Positions 28,936 to 37,673 of a DNA stretch of 64,000 bases are shown here, piece by piece (position 1 is the stretch's first letter; each line of letters starts with the position of its first letter). The translations under genes and the position numbers were made by a program. Origin of the DNA: Acinetobacter sp. WCHAc010034 (GTDB taxonomy: Bacteria > Pseudomonadota > Gammaproteobacteria > Pseudomonadales > Moraxellaceae). The notes beneath the pieces are model-generated. The model had not been told where the DNA came from and did no database searches. It was given only the letters and a program-made list of their open reading frames with translations. The stretch covers positions 3,038,001 to 3,102,000 of the forward strand of contig NZ_CP032279.1 in assembly GCF_001696615.3 (NCBI RefSeq), written 5' to 3'.

Positions 28936-30246
28936 TTACTGCAGCGGGTAGGTTTTTACCGCGCGGGTATCGCTGGAGAAGATTCCGAATAAGCTCTTGA
29001 CCCAGAACAGGAAGCGTTCAAAAACATTGGCTTCTTCAATATGGACGTCATCTTCAATATCAATGCTGTTGATCAGCTGATTATTTTGATAAACATTAAT
29101 GGTCGCCAGCTTCATGACTTGCGCCAAGGGCGCGGTCAGCAGCTTTTCATTGATTTCAACATTCATGTGGGTCTGGGTCTGCTGCAGCGGCTCAATGCTC
29201 TGCACAATGCTATTGCCCATATCCAGCATAATGCGCTGATGCGGCTGGTCAAAAGTGTTCATGTCAATGGTTAATGCCGGATCATACAGCGAAGTGGTAA
29301 TCAGCTGCGGCTGCTTGGTTTCAACTTTGAACATTTTCAGCGTGGACTTGATGACCGGCAGTTCCGCAATCAGCTGCTTATCCTTAATGGCGACTTCATT
29401 GCGGGTATAGGTATAGGCCAGATTCATCAGCTTATGCGCAGTTTCAGCCCGTTTGGCGGCGCTTTTGGTGCCCATCACGACTACAATCAGGCGGCGGTCC
29501 GGCTGGTTGTACAGGCCAGCAGGGCGGTTGGCGGTCAGCGCCAGATTATAGCCGGCAGCCTTGGTAAAGCCGGTTTTCATGCCGTCGACCGTCGGGTCCT
29601 GATTCAGCAGGATATTGGTCGCTCTGTGAAAGCGGTTGTTGTAGCTGAAGCTGGTCTGCTTGGAATACGTCAGGTATTCAGGCGTTTCCTGCACCAGGGC
29701 GCGCCCTAAGCGCGCCAAGTCGGCTGCCGAGGAATAATGCTCCGGCATTGTGATGCCGGCCGGATTCTGAAAATGGGTGTCATTCATGCCCAGCGCCTTG
29801 GCTTCTTTATTCATCCGCTCAACAAACTGCGGAACGCCGCCGGAAATTTTTTCCGCCAAAGTGACCGCAGCGTCGTTGGCGGACATGACAATCAAGCCCG
29901 CCAAAAGGTGATCGACTGTAATCTGCTCGCCTTGCTTCAGGTACATTTGCGACTCATCCCACTGCACCATATTCACCACAGGGGTTGCCGTCAGCACTTC
30001 ATTTTTATTCAGGCGGCCGGCTTTGATTTCTTTCAGCGCAACATAGGCCACCATCATTTTGGTTAAGGATGCCGGGGCGCGCTGAACATGGCTGTTGTGT
30101 TCGGCAATGATCTGGCCTGACTGCGGGTCAAGGATAGTCCAAGCCTCGGCTTCTACGGTTGCAGGGTTGATGTTGAGCAGGGCAGCATTGGCTATCGTGG
30201 AGCATAAAGCGCACAGCGCCACGATAAAGTAGATCACGCGTTTCAA
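28936..30246 (-). CDS. dacC: D-alanyl-D-alanine carboxypeptidase (PBP5/6 type)
   Basis: 436 residues. Signal peptide (IYFIVALCALCSTIANA), then a serine DD-peptidase domain with SxxK in APASLTKMM, SxN in MSANDAAVTL and the KTG box in MKTGFTKAAGYN. A C-terminal beta domain and a probable amphipathic membrane anchor (RFLFWVKSLFGIFSS) follow. It removes the terminal D-Ala of peptidoglycan pentapeptides at the inner-membrane surface. About 40 residues longer than E. coli DacA. Transcribed alone, divergently from the M61 protease gene. Confidence 0.93.
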   Translation of the reverse strand: MKRVIYFIVALCALCSTIANAALLNINPATVEAEAWTILDPQSGQIIAEHNSHVQRAPASLTKMMVAYVALKEIKAGRLNKNEVLTATPVVNMVQWDESQMYLKQGEQITVDHLLAGLIVMSANDAAVTLAEKISGGVPQFVERMNKEAKALGMNDTHFQNPAGITMPEHYSSAADLARLGRALVQETPEYLTYSKQTSFSYNNRFHRATNILLNQDPTVDGMKTGFTKAAGYNLALTANRPAGLYNQPDRRLIVVVMGTKSAAKRAETAHKLMNLAYTYTRNEVAIKDKQLIAELPVIKSTLKMFKVETKQPQLITTSLYDPALTIDMNTFDQPHQRIMLDMGNSIVQSIEPLQQTQTHMNVEINEKLLTAPLAQVMKLATINVYQNNQLINSIDIEDDVHIEEANVFERFLFWVKSLFGIFSSDTRAVKTYPLQ

Positions 30247-30424
30247 TGGAATTCCTTAAGGCCCATCCCTGAGCCCAAAAATGCAAAAAATTTAAGGAAT
30301 GCTATGCCTTTTTGTTTCTGCTGACTAGTCTTAATTGCTGACAATTGGCGCAGTTCCGCATCACTGCAGCAAAAAATGTTAAGCTTATAGCCAAGTTATC
30401 TTTTTTTATTTTGTATTGCCCATT

Positions 30425-32128
30425 ATGCTGCATTATCAAATCGAATTTGACGATTACCGTCAGCACCTTATTCATGTTACCGCGCGCTTTCTGGCAGACC
30501 CGACGCAGGTGCTTTCCCTGCCTTCCTGGATTCCGGGCAGCTATTTAATCCGTGAATTTTCCAAGCATATTGAAGCTGTGCGCGCATATGATGAAGACGG
30601 GCGGCTGCTGAAAATTCAGAAATTTGAAAAGAATAAATGGCGCCTGTTCAATACCGATCATGAGCTGATTACCGTTGAATATGATGTGTACGCCTATGAT
30701 CTGTCGGTGCGCGGCGCCTATGCGGATCAGACGCGCTTCTATGTCAATCCGGCCTGCGCATGCCTTGGCTTGGACGGGCAGCAGGACAAGGCCATTGAGG
30801 TGGAGGTATTCCTGCCGGATGAATTGAAGCATTTTCAATTGGCCACAGGCTTGAAGTCTAAAAGCCTGGTGAAAGGGCGCTATACCTTATATGCGGATAA
30901 TTATGCCCAGCTGATTGATGCGCCGTTTGAGCTGGCGGAGCAGAGCCGTTTCAGCTTTGAGGCTAATGGCATTGCGCATGAGTTTGTCATTTCCGGCAAG
31001 CACGCCATGAATGCGCAGCGCATGCAGCAGGATCTTGAAAAAATCTGCAGCGCCGGCATTGCCATGTTCGGTTCAGCGCCATTTAAAGACTATACCTTTA
31101 TGACCATGGCGACAGGCAGCAGCTACGGCGGTTTAGAGCATCCGAACAGCACCAGCCTGATTACCCCGCGTGAAGACTTGCCGAAAGCAGATGAGCCTGA
31201 AGAGCCGTCGAAAGACTATCAGCGCTTTCTGGGCCTGTGCAGCCATGAATATTTCCACGCTTGGCTGGTGAAATTCATTCGCCCGGAAAATTTTGTCAAC
31301 TATGACCTGAACCGGGAAGGCTACACCTCTCTGCTGTGGATTTTTGAAGGCTTCACTTCGTATTATGATGATTTGATGCTGCTGCGCAGCGGCGTGATTC
31401 ATCAGGAGTCTTATCTGGCCCTGCTGAAAACCCAGATTGACCGCTATCTGCAGAATCCGGGGCGCTTCATTCAGTCAGTATCTGAATCCAGCTTTGACGC
31501 GTGGGTAAAGTTCTACCGTCAGGATGAAAACTCCAATAATGCCGGCACCAGCTACTACAATAAAGGCAGCCTGGTGGCGCTTTGCCTGGACTTAGGCTTG
31601 CGCCTGCGCGGTTCCAGCCTGGACGCTTTAATGCGCAAGCTGTATGAAAATGCGCAGAACGGCATTCAAGTGCATGAGCGCACGGTCTTTGAGCTGTGCC
31701 AGGAGCTCACCGGCGACAGCTGGGTGGAACAGATTAATCATCTGATTAATACCACCGATGAATTGCCTCTGGATCAGCTGCTGCCGGAGTTTGGCCTGAG
31801 CTATGCTCTGCAGCATGACAAAACGCTGCCGTTTGGCCTGAAAGCAGCGGACAAGCCGGAAGGCGTGCTGGTGCAGTCAGCCCGCCGTGACGGCGCAGCA
31901 GCTAAGGCAGGGCTCTCCGCCAATGATGTGATTATCGCCATAGACGGCTTAAAGGCTTCTGAAAAGCTGCTGGCGCAATACGCGAAACAGGCCGGCGCAT
32001 TTACCGTGCATGCCTTCCGCCGTGATGAGCTGATGCAGTTTGATGTGCAGGGTGCTGAAACGGATTTGACCGCTGCCGAGCTTAAAGTGGCGGATCAGGC
32101 CAAAGCGGACAAGTGGCTCAAGGGCTGA
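30425..32128 (+). CDS. M61 family glycyl aminopeptidase-like metalloprotease with PDZ domain
   Basis: 567 residues. N-terminal beta domain (PSWIPGSYLIREFSKHI), the M61 zinc site HEYFHAWLVKFIRPE with the downstream Glu in WIFEGFTSYYDDL, then a C-terminal PDZ domain (about 470-545, GVLVQSARRDGAAAKAGLSANDVI region). The family cleaves N-terminal glycine from peptides; no signal peptide is seen, so it is likely cytoplasmic. The ATG at 30425 is chosen over a TTG at 30416. Followed by a repeat element. Confidence 0.9.
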   Translation: MLHYQIEFDDYRQHLIHVTARFLADPTQVLSLPSWIPGSYLIREFSKHIEAVRAYDEDGRLLKIQKFEKNKWRLFNTDHELITVEYDVYAYDLSVRGAYADQTRFYVNPACACLGLDGQQDKAIEVEVFLPDELKHFQLATGLKSKSLVKGRYTLYADNYAQLIDAPFELAEQSRFSFEANGIAHEFVISGKHAMNAQRMQQDLEKICSAGIAMFGSAPFKDYTFMTMATGSSYGGLEHPNSTSLITPREDLPKADEPEEPSKDYQRFLGLCSHEYFHAWLVKFIRPENFVNYDLNREGYTSLLWIFEGFTSYYDDLMLLRSGVIHQESYLALLKTQIDRYLQNPGRFIQSVSESSFDAWVKFYRQDENSNNAGTSYYNKGSLVALCLDLGLRLRGSSLDALMRKLYENAQNGIQVHERTVFELCQELTGDSWVEQINHLINTTDELPLDQLLPEFGLSYALQHDKTLPFGLKAADKPEGVLVQSARRDGAAAKAGLSANDVIIAIDGLKASEKLLAQYAKQAGAFTVHAFRRDELMQFDVQGAETDLTAAELKVADQAKADKWLKG

Positions 32129-32203
32129 TTGGCCGGCGCTAGAACTTTATGCAGAAACCGGCGCTTAGGTGCCTAATGCCAGTCAGTTAAGCATTTTTAA
32201 TCC

Positions 32204-32305
32204 TCCCCAACCCTCCTTTTTCAAAGGAGGGAGCGTTTCGAAATTCAATACCGTATTGAATTCAAGGGTGTTCCCCTCTTTTTCAAAGAGGGGTTAGGGG
32301 AGATT
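32204..32305. repeat. Palindromic intergenic repeat, copy 2
   Basis: Three hairpins in 100 bases: CCCTCCTTT/AAAGGAGGG (32211-32219, 32223-32231), AATTCAATA/TATTGAATT (32242-32262) and CCCCTCTTT/AAAGAGGGG (32273-32281, 32285-32293). It ends in GGTTAGGGGAG, the complement of its own CTCCCCAACC start, so the whole unit is a large inverted repeat. Related to the element near 22.9 kb. Confidence 0.7.
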
Positions 32306-32419
32306 TATCAATTAGTAATAATGAAATTACGCTTAACTGATCAGCATTAGCGTTTAGGCGCCAATTTCTTGCTTTGATCATCAGGCATGCTTATTAAACA
32401 TAGGCTTTCTGGAAAATAA

Positions 32420-32444
32420 AAAAACCGCACAATGTGCGGTTTTT
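32420..32444 (-). terminator. Terminator of alaA
   Basis: AAAAACCGCAC (32420-32430) pairs with GTGCGGTTTTT (32434-32444), with A and T tracts suited to minus-strand termination. Confidence 0.85.
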
Positions 32445-32457
32445 CTGTTTCAGCAGC

Positions 32458-33693
32458 TTAGCGCATTTTTGACAGGAAACGCCCTAAGCGCGTAATGGCT
32501 TCACGTAGTTCATTTTCCGCCGGCAGGAACACCACGCGGAAGTGATCCGGCGTTGGCCAGTTAAAGCCGGTGCCTTGCACCAGCAGCACTTTTTCCGCGC
32601 GCAGGAAATCCAGCATGAATTTTTCGTCATCCTGAATCGGATAAACGTCCGGATCCAGCTTAGGGAAGCAGTACATTGCGCCTTCAGGCTTCACGCAAGA
32701 CACGCCCGGAATTTCATTCAGCATTTCCCAGGCAATATTGCGCTGTTCGTACAGGCGGCCGCCCGGGCGGATAAGGTCATTAATTGACTGGTAGCCGCCG
32801 AGCGCAGTTTGAATCGCGTACTGCGCCTGATGGTTGGCGCACAGGCGCATGGACGCCAGCATGTCCAAGCCTTCAATATAGTCGGCAGCGCGGGATTTAT
32901 CGCCGGTAATCGCCATCCAGCCGGAGCGGTAGCCGGCAATGCGGTAAGCTTTAGACAGGCCGTTGAATGAAATGCACAGCTGGTCGCCGGCTAAGGCCGC
33001 CACAGCAACATGCTCAATGCCGTCATAGATGACTTTGTCGTAGATTTCATCGGCAAATAAAATCAGGTCGTATTTTTTCGCTAAAGCGACAATCTGTTCT
33101 AAGACATGGCGCGGGTAAACGGCGCCGGTCGGGTTATTTGGGTTAATCACCACAATGCCGCGGGTATTGGGCGTGATTTTGCTTTCCATATCCGCAATGT
33201 CCGGATACCAGAAGTTTTCTTCATCGCATTTATAGTGAATGGCTGTGCCGCCAGACAGGTTTACGGCAGCTGTCCATAGCGGGTAATCCGGCATCGGCAC
33301 CAGCATTTCATCGCCGTCATCCAGCAGGCCCTGCATGGCCATGACAATCAGTTCAGACACGCCATTGCCGACATACACGTCATTGACATGCATGTTGAGG
33401 ATGCCTTTTTGCTGGTAATACTGGCAGATGGCCTTGCGCGCAGGAAAAATCCCTTTAGAGTCGGTATAGCCGACCGCATTCGGCAGGTTCAGCGCGACAT
33501 CGTTGATAATTTCCTGCGGAGCTTCAAAGCCAAAAGGGGCGGGGTTGCCGATATTCAGCTTGATAATCTTATGCCCGGCTTCTTCCATTTCGTTGGCCGC
33601 TCGTAACACAGGTCCGCGAATGTCGTAGCATACATGCTCGAGCTTAGACGATTTCTTAATTTCGCGTGGCGTGGTGTTACCTAAAACGGACAT
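32458..33693 (-). CDS. alaA: Glutamate-pyruvate (alanine) aminotransferase
   Basis: 411 residues of fold-type I PLP aminotransferase, close to AlaA/AlaC. It has NIGNPAPFGFEAP, GYTDSKGIFPAR, NPNNPTGAVYP, DEIYDKVIYDG and the PLP lysine in FNGLSKAYRIAGYRSGW. It makes alanine from pyruvate with glutamate as donor. The ATG at 33693 with GGATGGAA just upstream is chosen; an upstream in-frame start adds four residues. Monocistronic, divergent from msrB. Confidence 0.92.
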   Translation of the reverse strand: MSVLGNTTPREIKKSSKLEHVCYDIRGPVLRAANEMEEAGHKIIKLNIGNPAPFGFEAPQEIINDVALNLPNAVGYTDSKGIFPARKAICQYYQQKGILNMHVNDVYVGNGVSELIVMAMQGLLDDGDEMLVPMPDYPLWTAAVNLSGGTAIHYKCDEENFWYPDIADMESKITPNTRGIVVINPNNPTGAVYPRHVLEQIVALAKKYDLILFADEIYDKVIYDGIEHVAVAALAGDQLCISFNGLSKAYRIAGYRSGWMAITGDKSRAADYIEGLDMLASMRLCANHQAQYAIQTALGGYQSINDLIRPGGRLYEQRNIAWEMLNEIPGVSCVKPEGAMYCFPKLDPDVYPIQDDEKFMLDFLRAEKVLLVQGTGFNWPTPDHFRVVFLPAENELREAITRLGRFLSKMR

Positions 33694-33848
33694 ATTTCCA
33701 TCCAATTAAATATTGATGCTGAAAAAATATAGATTACTGAAATCTCACAATCTATGTTGAAATTTAGCTAGAAATTTTTTTAACTCTAGCGTAAATATGG
33801 AAGTACTGAAGCATGACATTGAATGTCAAAGATTTAAAGGAGTTAATG

Positions 33849-34268
33849 ATGGGAAAACTCAATAAAACAGAAAGAGAATGGCAAAGAGAGTTATCGCCGG
33901 AAGAGTTCCGGATCACCCGTCAAAAAGGGACAGAGCCTGCATTTACAGGAAAATACTGGAACAGCAAGCAGGAGGGCACATATGTTTGCCGGTGCTGCGG
34001 CGCAGCGCTGTTTGATTCAGCCGTAAAATATGACAGCGGCAGCGGCTGGCCAAGCTTTTACCGCCCGATAGATGCCTCCGCCATTGAAGAGCATCAGGAT
34101 ACAGCGCATGGCATGGTCCGGACGGAAATTGTCTGCCATCATTGTGACGCGCATTTAGGGCATGTTTTTCCCGATGGCCCAGAGCCGACTGGATTGCGCT
34201 ATTGCGTGAATTCGGCTTCATTAGAATTAAAAACACAAGAAAAAAGCGACGAGGAAACTTATCCATGA
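33849..34268 (+). CDS. msrB: Peptide-methionine (R)-S-oxide reductase MsrB
   Basis: 139 residues. It reduces methionine-R-sulfoxide in proteins. Two zinc CxxC pairs ([11 protein letters not shown] and [17 protein letters not shown]) and the catalytic Cys in [12 protein letters not shown] are present. AAGGAG sits six bases before the ATG at 33849; an in-frame ATG at 33846 is nearly equivalent, and one at 33813 would place the site inside the gene. Its stop overlaps the gpx start (ATGA), which couples the two. Confidence 0.94.
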   Translation: MGKLNKTEREWQRELSPEEFRITRQKGTEPAFTGKYWNSKQEGTYVCRCCGAALFDSAVKYDSGSGWPSFYRPIDASAIEEHQDTAHGMVRTEIVCHHCDAHLGHVFPDGPEPTGLRYCVNSASLELKTQEKSDEETYP

Positions 34269-34747
34269 CCAACATTTATCAGTTTGAAGCTGAATTGTTA
34301 GATGGAAAGAATAAATCTTTTGCCGATTATGAAGGCAAAGTTTTATTGGTGGTGAATACCGCCAGCAAATGCGGCTTTACGCCGCAGTTTGCAGGACTGG
34401 AAAAACTGTATCAGCAGTATAAAGATCAGGGCTTTCTGGTTTTAGGCTTTCCATGCAATCAATTTGGCGGACAGGACCCAGGATCGAATGATCAAATTGG
34501 CGCATTCTGCCAGAAAAATTACGGGGTGGATTTCCCGATGTTTGCCAAGGTGGACGTGAAAGGCCCAGAGGCGCATGCGGTATTTCGCTATTTAACCAAC
34601 AATTCCAAGGGGGTATTGGGCAGCGGCATTAAGTGGAATTTCACCAAGTTCCTTATAGGCAAGGACGGCTTGGTGCTGAACCGCTATGCGCCGACCACCA
34701 AGCCGGAAGCGCTGCAGGAAGATATTGAAAAAGCTTTGGCGGGATGA
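34265..34747 (+). CDS. gpx: Glutathione peroxidase (BtuE/Gpx family)
   Basis: 160 residues of thioredoxin fold. The catalytic triad is visible: Cys in [11 protein letters not shown], Gln in [12 protein letters not shown] and Trp in [10 protein letters not shown]. Bacterial cysteine Gpx proteins reduce peroxides, often with thioredoxin rather than glutathione. It overlaps msrB and the AraC-type gene by four bases at each end, so the three form a tight oxidative-stress set. Confidence 0.93.
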   Translation: MTNIYQFEAELLDGKNKSFADYEGKVLLVVNTASKCGFTPQFAGLEKLYQQYKDQGFLVLGFPCNQFGGQDPGSNDQIGAFCQKNYGVDFPMFAKVDVKGPEAHAVFRYLTNNSKGVLGSGIKWNFTKFLIGKDGLVLNRYAPTTKPEALQEDIEKALAG

Positions 34748-35625
34748 ATTCACTTTTTCAAAACCAGCTGAAGATGATGCCGGAAGGCCCTGCTGCCGAA
34801 TTCTGGAATGACCGCCGCATGCCCTATGTTGAAACGCGCAGGGCATGCCAAAGCCGGGTCTGCTATAAAGCCCACAGCCATCCGACCTTTTCGATTGGCG
34901 CGGTGGATAGCGGTCAGAGCGTATTCAGCAGTTTTTTTGCGCAGCCGCGGCGTATTGAAGCCGGCGCGCTTGTTGTGATTCCTGCCCATGTGGAACATGC
35001 CTGCAATCCATTGCCTAACGGTGAATGGAGCTATCAGATGATGCACTTTGATGCCAGCTGGATTGCGCAGCTGTTCAGCGAGTTGAGCGGAGATTTGAGC
35101 GCATTTCAGTCTGAGTTTGTGCCTTGTATTGCTCCTCAAGTCATTCAGAACATAGATTTATATCATTCATTTTCAGCTTTAAACCGCGTATTGTTTGACC
35201 CTGAAATTCCCATTGGGCTGAAAGAGCAGGCTGTTGTTGAAGTGCTGACTGAAATCTTTTTGCCTGAATTTGAATTTAAGCTATTAAAAAAATCAGCATA
35301 CTTTAACCAGCATATCGCAAGGCTGGGCCGCTGCTTGAATGACAGCGCCCGGCTATGGTCATTGCAGGATTTAAGTCAGGAATTCGGCATTTCACGCTAT
35401 GCGATTATTCGGCTGTGTAAAAATAATTTCGGCTTGACGCCGCATGCTTATCAAATTAATCAAAAAGTTAATCAAGCCAGACAGATGCTGAAACATGGCG
35501 TATCTGTTCTTCAGGCTGCGCATGATTTAGGCTTTGCAGATCAAAGCCATTTTCATCATGTTTTTAAAATGCATGCAGGGATTAGTCCAAAGCAGTATCA
35601 GCAGCAGTGCTTCCTGCGAGGATAA
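34744..35625 (+). CDS. AraC family transcriptional regulator
   Basis: 293 residues: N-terminal cupin-like effector domain (YKAHSHPTFSIGAVDSG, IPAHVEHACNPL) and a C-terminal double HTH (about 195-290, LQDLSQEFGISRYAIIRLCKNNFGLTPHAYQ and the second helix set LQAAHDLGFADQSHFHHVFK in pieces). The layout matches the LysE-associated AraC group. Its start overlaps the gpx stop, and lysE starts 71 bases on, so it may control the exporter. Confidence 0.9.
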   Translation: MNSLFQNQLKMMPEGPAAEFWNDRRMPYVETRRACQSRVCYKAHSHPTFSIGAVDSGQSVFSSFFAQPRRIEAGALVVIPAHVEHACNPLPNGEWSYQMMHFDASWIAQLFSELSGDLSAFQSEFVPCIAPQVIQNIDLYHSFSALNRVLFDPEIPIGLKEQAVVEVLTEIFLPEFEFKLLKKSAYFNQHIARLGRCLNDSARLWSLQDLSQEFGISRYAIIRLCKNNFGLTPHAYQINQKVNQARQMLKHGVSVLQAAHDLGFADQSHFHHVFKMHAGISPKQYQQQCFLRG

Positions 35626-35696
35626 AGCGCGCAATTTTCTACAAGCTTGGCTTGGCTCAGTAAAGTTTAATTAATCCTGCTTCAGTGAGGATTGAT

Positions 35697-36317
35697 ATGG
35701 AACTTTTTTTAATTATTGCTTTGACGCATTTCTTGGCATTATTGTCGCCTGGACCTGATTTTTTTCTGATTTTGAATCGTTTAATCCGTCAGGGAAAAAA
35801 CTCAGCGCGCTGGGTTTGCGCGGGAATTGCGGCCGGAAATGCCGTGATTTTGATCTTTATTGCTGCATCCATAGCGCTGGCAGGCCGTGTCCATTCCGCC
35901 GCTTTAGATTATATGCGGTGGCTTGGGATTGCTTATTTACTGTATTTGGCTTGGCAGTGCTTTAAGCAGGTTAGTCTGGATCAGGCTTTAGATGTGGATG
36001 CTCAATTAAGGCCGGCAGAAAAATATTCCAAAGCTGCAGATTTCTGTGCAGGACTGCAATCCAGTTTGTTGAATCCAAAAAATATCATGTTTTACAGCAG
36101 CCTAATGCTGCTGGTTTATGCGGATGATCGGCGTTTGGAGATGCTGATGATCAGTGTCTGGATGGCAGCTGTAGTTTTAATCTGGAATCTGCTGCTGGTT
36201 CAGCTTTTGGGGCAGCATGTTTGGATGATGCGGCTGAAATCCAAATCAAAGTGGATTTACGGGTTTTCCGGTTTCAGTTTCAGCGTGTTTGCGCTGGGCT
36301 TGGCGTTGATGCATTAG
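35697..36317 (+). CDS. LysE family amino acid exporter
   Basis: 206 residues with five to six membrane segments. Family signature near the start, LALLSPGPDFFLILN (PGPD), then the QSSLLNPKNIMFYSSLM region. LysE/RhtB exporters remove amino acids from the cytoplasm; the substrate here is unknown. GAGGAT precedes the ATG at 35697. It follows the AraC-type regulator by 71 bases. Confidence 0.9.
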   Translation: MELFLIIALTHFLALLSPGPDFFLILNRLIRQGKNSARWVCAGIAAGNAVILIFIAASIALAGRVHSAALDYMRWLGIAYLLYLAWQCFKQVSLDQALDVDAQLRPAEKYSKAADFCAGLQSSLLNPKNIMFYSSLMLLVYADDRRLEMLMISVWMAAVVLIWNLLLVQLLGQHVWMMRLKSKSKWIYGFSGFSFSVFALGLALMH

Positions 36318-36435
36318 GTTTAAGCTTGATTGCATTTGAGGGAGGGGCGGGAGGTGCTGGATTACGTTCCTGATCAGGATAAAAAACATCAGGCAGGCTT
36401 AAAAGGCTGGAAAGAGCCAAAGCTCCTATTGCATC

Positions 36436-36464
36436 AGACCAGCCAGCATGCGCTTGGCTGGTCT
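36436..36464. other. Stable hairpin between lysE and dapC
   Basis: AGACCAGCCA (36436-36445) and TGGCTGGTCT (36455-36464) form a perfect 10-bp stem between converging genes. Neither strand has a T run, so it may be a transcript-stabilising hairpin rather than a classical terminator. Confidence 0.5.
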
Positions 36465-36479
36465 ATAAGCCTGCAGAAA

Positions 36480-37649
36480 TTACAGAACCGCTTTTAAGCG
36501 CTGAATCGCCTGCTCGCATTGCGCGATATCGGCCACCAGCGCCATGCGCACATGATTTTCGCCCGGGTTGCCCTGTGCTGTATCGCGTGACAGATAACGC
36601 CCAGGTAGCACTTTAATATGGGCTTTTTCCATCAGCATTTTGGCGAAAGCTTCATCATTGTCCACTTTCAGCCAATAGTAGAAGCCCGCATCCGGTTTCT
36701 GCAGCGGCAGCAGCCCGCCCAGCTCATTTTGGAACAGTTCAAACTTGGCGCGGTATAGCGCGCGGTTTTCTTCCACATGCGTTTCGTCGTTCCAGGCGGC
36801 AATTGACGCAATCTGATGCTGCACCGGCATGGCTGCGCCGTGATAGGTGCGGTACTGCAAATACGGCTTAAGCAAAGCTGCATCGCCGGCGACAAAGCCT
36901 GAACGCATGCCCGGCAGGTTGGAGCGCTTAGACAGCGAGTGGAACACTACGCAGTTTTTGTAGTCGTCGCGGCCCATTTCCGCGCAGACTTCCAGCAAGC
37001 CCGCAGGCGCTTCGTCAAACCACAGTTCCGAATAGCACTCATCCGAAGCAATCACAAAGCCGTATTGGTCAGATAAGGCAATCAGCTTTTTAAACTGCTC
37101 TTTGGATAAGACTGCGCCTGTCGGGTTGCCCGGCGTGCAGACAAACAGCAGCGCGGTTTTCTGCCAGACTTCAGCCGGAACCGCATCAAAATCGCCTAAA
37201 TAACTGTTTTCTTCCGTGCAGTTGACGAAATAAGGCTGCGCGCCGGCCAGCAGGGCTGCGCCTTCATAAATCTGGTAAAACGGATTCGGCATCACTATAT
37301 AAGGCGCATCTTCACGCTTCACCACAGCCTGCACAAAAGAGAAAATCGCTTCGCGCGTGCCTGAAACCGGCAGAATATGGCTGTCTGCGCTGATGCTGCT
37401 CAGCTTAAAGCGGCGGGTCAGCCAGTCGGCAATGCTGCAGCGCAGCTCCGGCAGGCCTTTGCTGTTTGGATAGGTGGATAAATGCTGGAAGCTGTCAATA
37501 ATGGCCTGCTTTACAAACTCAGGCGCAGGATGCTTCGGCTCGCCGATGGAAAGCGGGATCAGCGGCAGATCGGCAGGCTGGATATCCTGAAAAAGCTTGT
37601 TCAGCTTTTCAAAGGGATAAGGGTGCAGTAATGACAAGCTAGAGTTCAT
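36480..37649 (-). CDS. dapC: Succinyldiaminopimelate transaminase
   Basis: 389 residues, PLP aminotransferase. It has LSIGEPKHPAPEFV, TYPNSKGLPELR, CTPGNPTGAVLS, SDECYSELWFDE and the PLP lysine in FHSLSKRSNLPGMRSGF. This GNPTG and SNLPGMRSGF pattern fits DapC of the succinylase lysine/peptidoglycan pathway. Directly downstream of glnD (24 bases between), a gene order known in this lineage. The ATG at 37649 was chosen; an upstream in-frame start adds six residues. Confidence 0.9.
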   Translation of the reverse strand: MNSSLSLLHPYPFEKLNKLFQDIQPADLPLIPLSIGEPKHPAPEFVKQAIIDSFQHLSTYPNSKGLPELRCSIADWLTRRFKLSSISADSHILPVSGTREAIFSFVQAVVKREDAPYIVMPNPFYQIYEGAALLAGAQPYFVNCTEENSYLGDFDAVPAEVWQKTALLFVCTPGNPTGAVLSKEQFKKLIALSDQYGFVIASDECYSELWFDEAPAGLLEVCAEMGRDDYKNCVVFHSLSKRSNLPGMRSGFVAGDAALLKPYLQYRTYHGAAMPVQHQIASIAAWNDETHVEENRALYRAKFELFQNELGGLLPLQKPDAGFYYWLKVDNDEAFAKMLMEKAHIKVLPGRYLSRDTAQGNPGENHVRMALVADIAQCEQAIQRLKAVL

Positions 37650-37673
37650 GGAGTGGTTACCGGTCAATTTAGG

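Larger units (their letters stand above)
32129..32457. other. 329-base intergenic region with repeat and terminator
   Basis: It holds the palindromic repeat at 32204-32305 and, at its right end, the terminator of the leftward alaA gene. Nothing else was seen. Confidence 0.7.
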
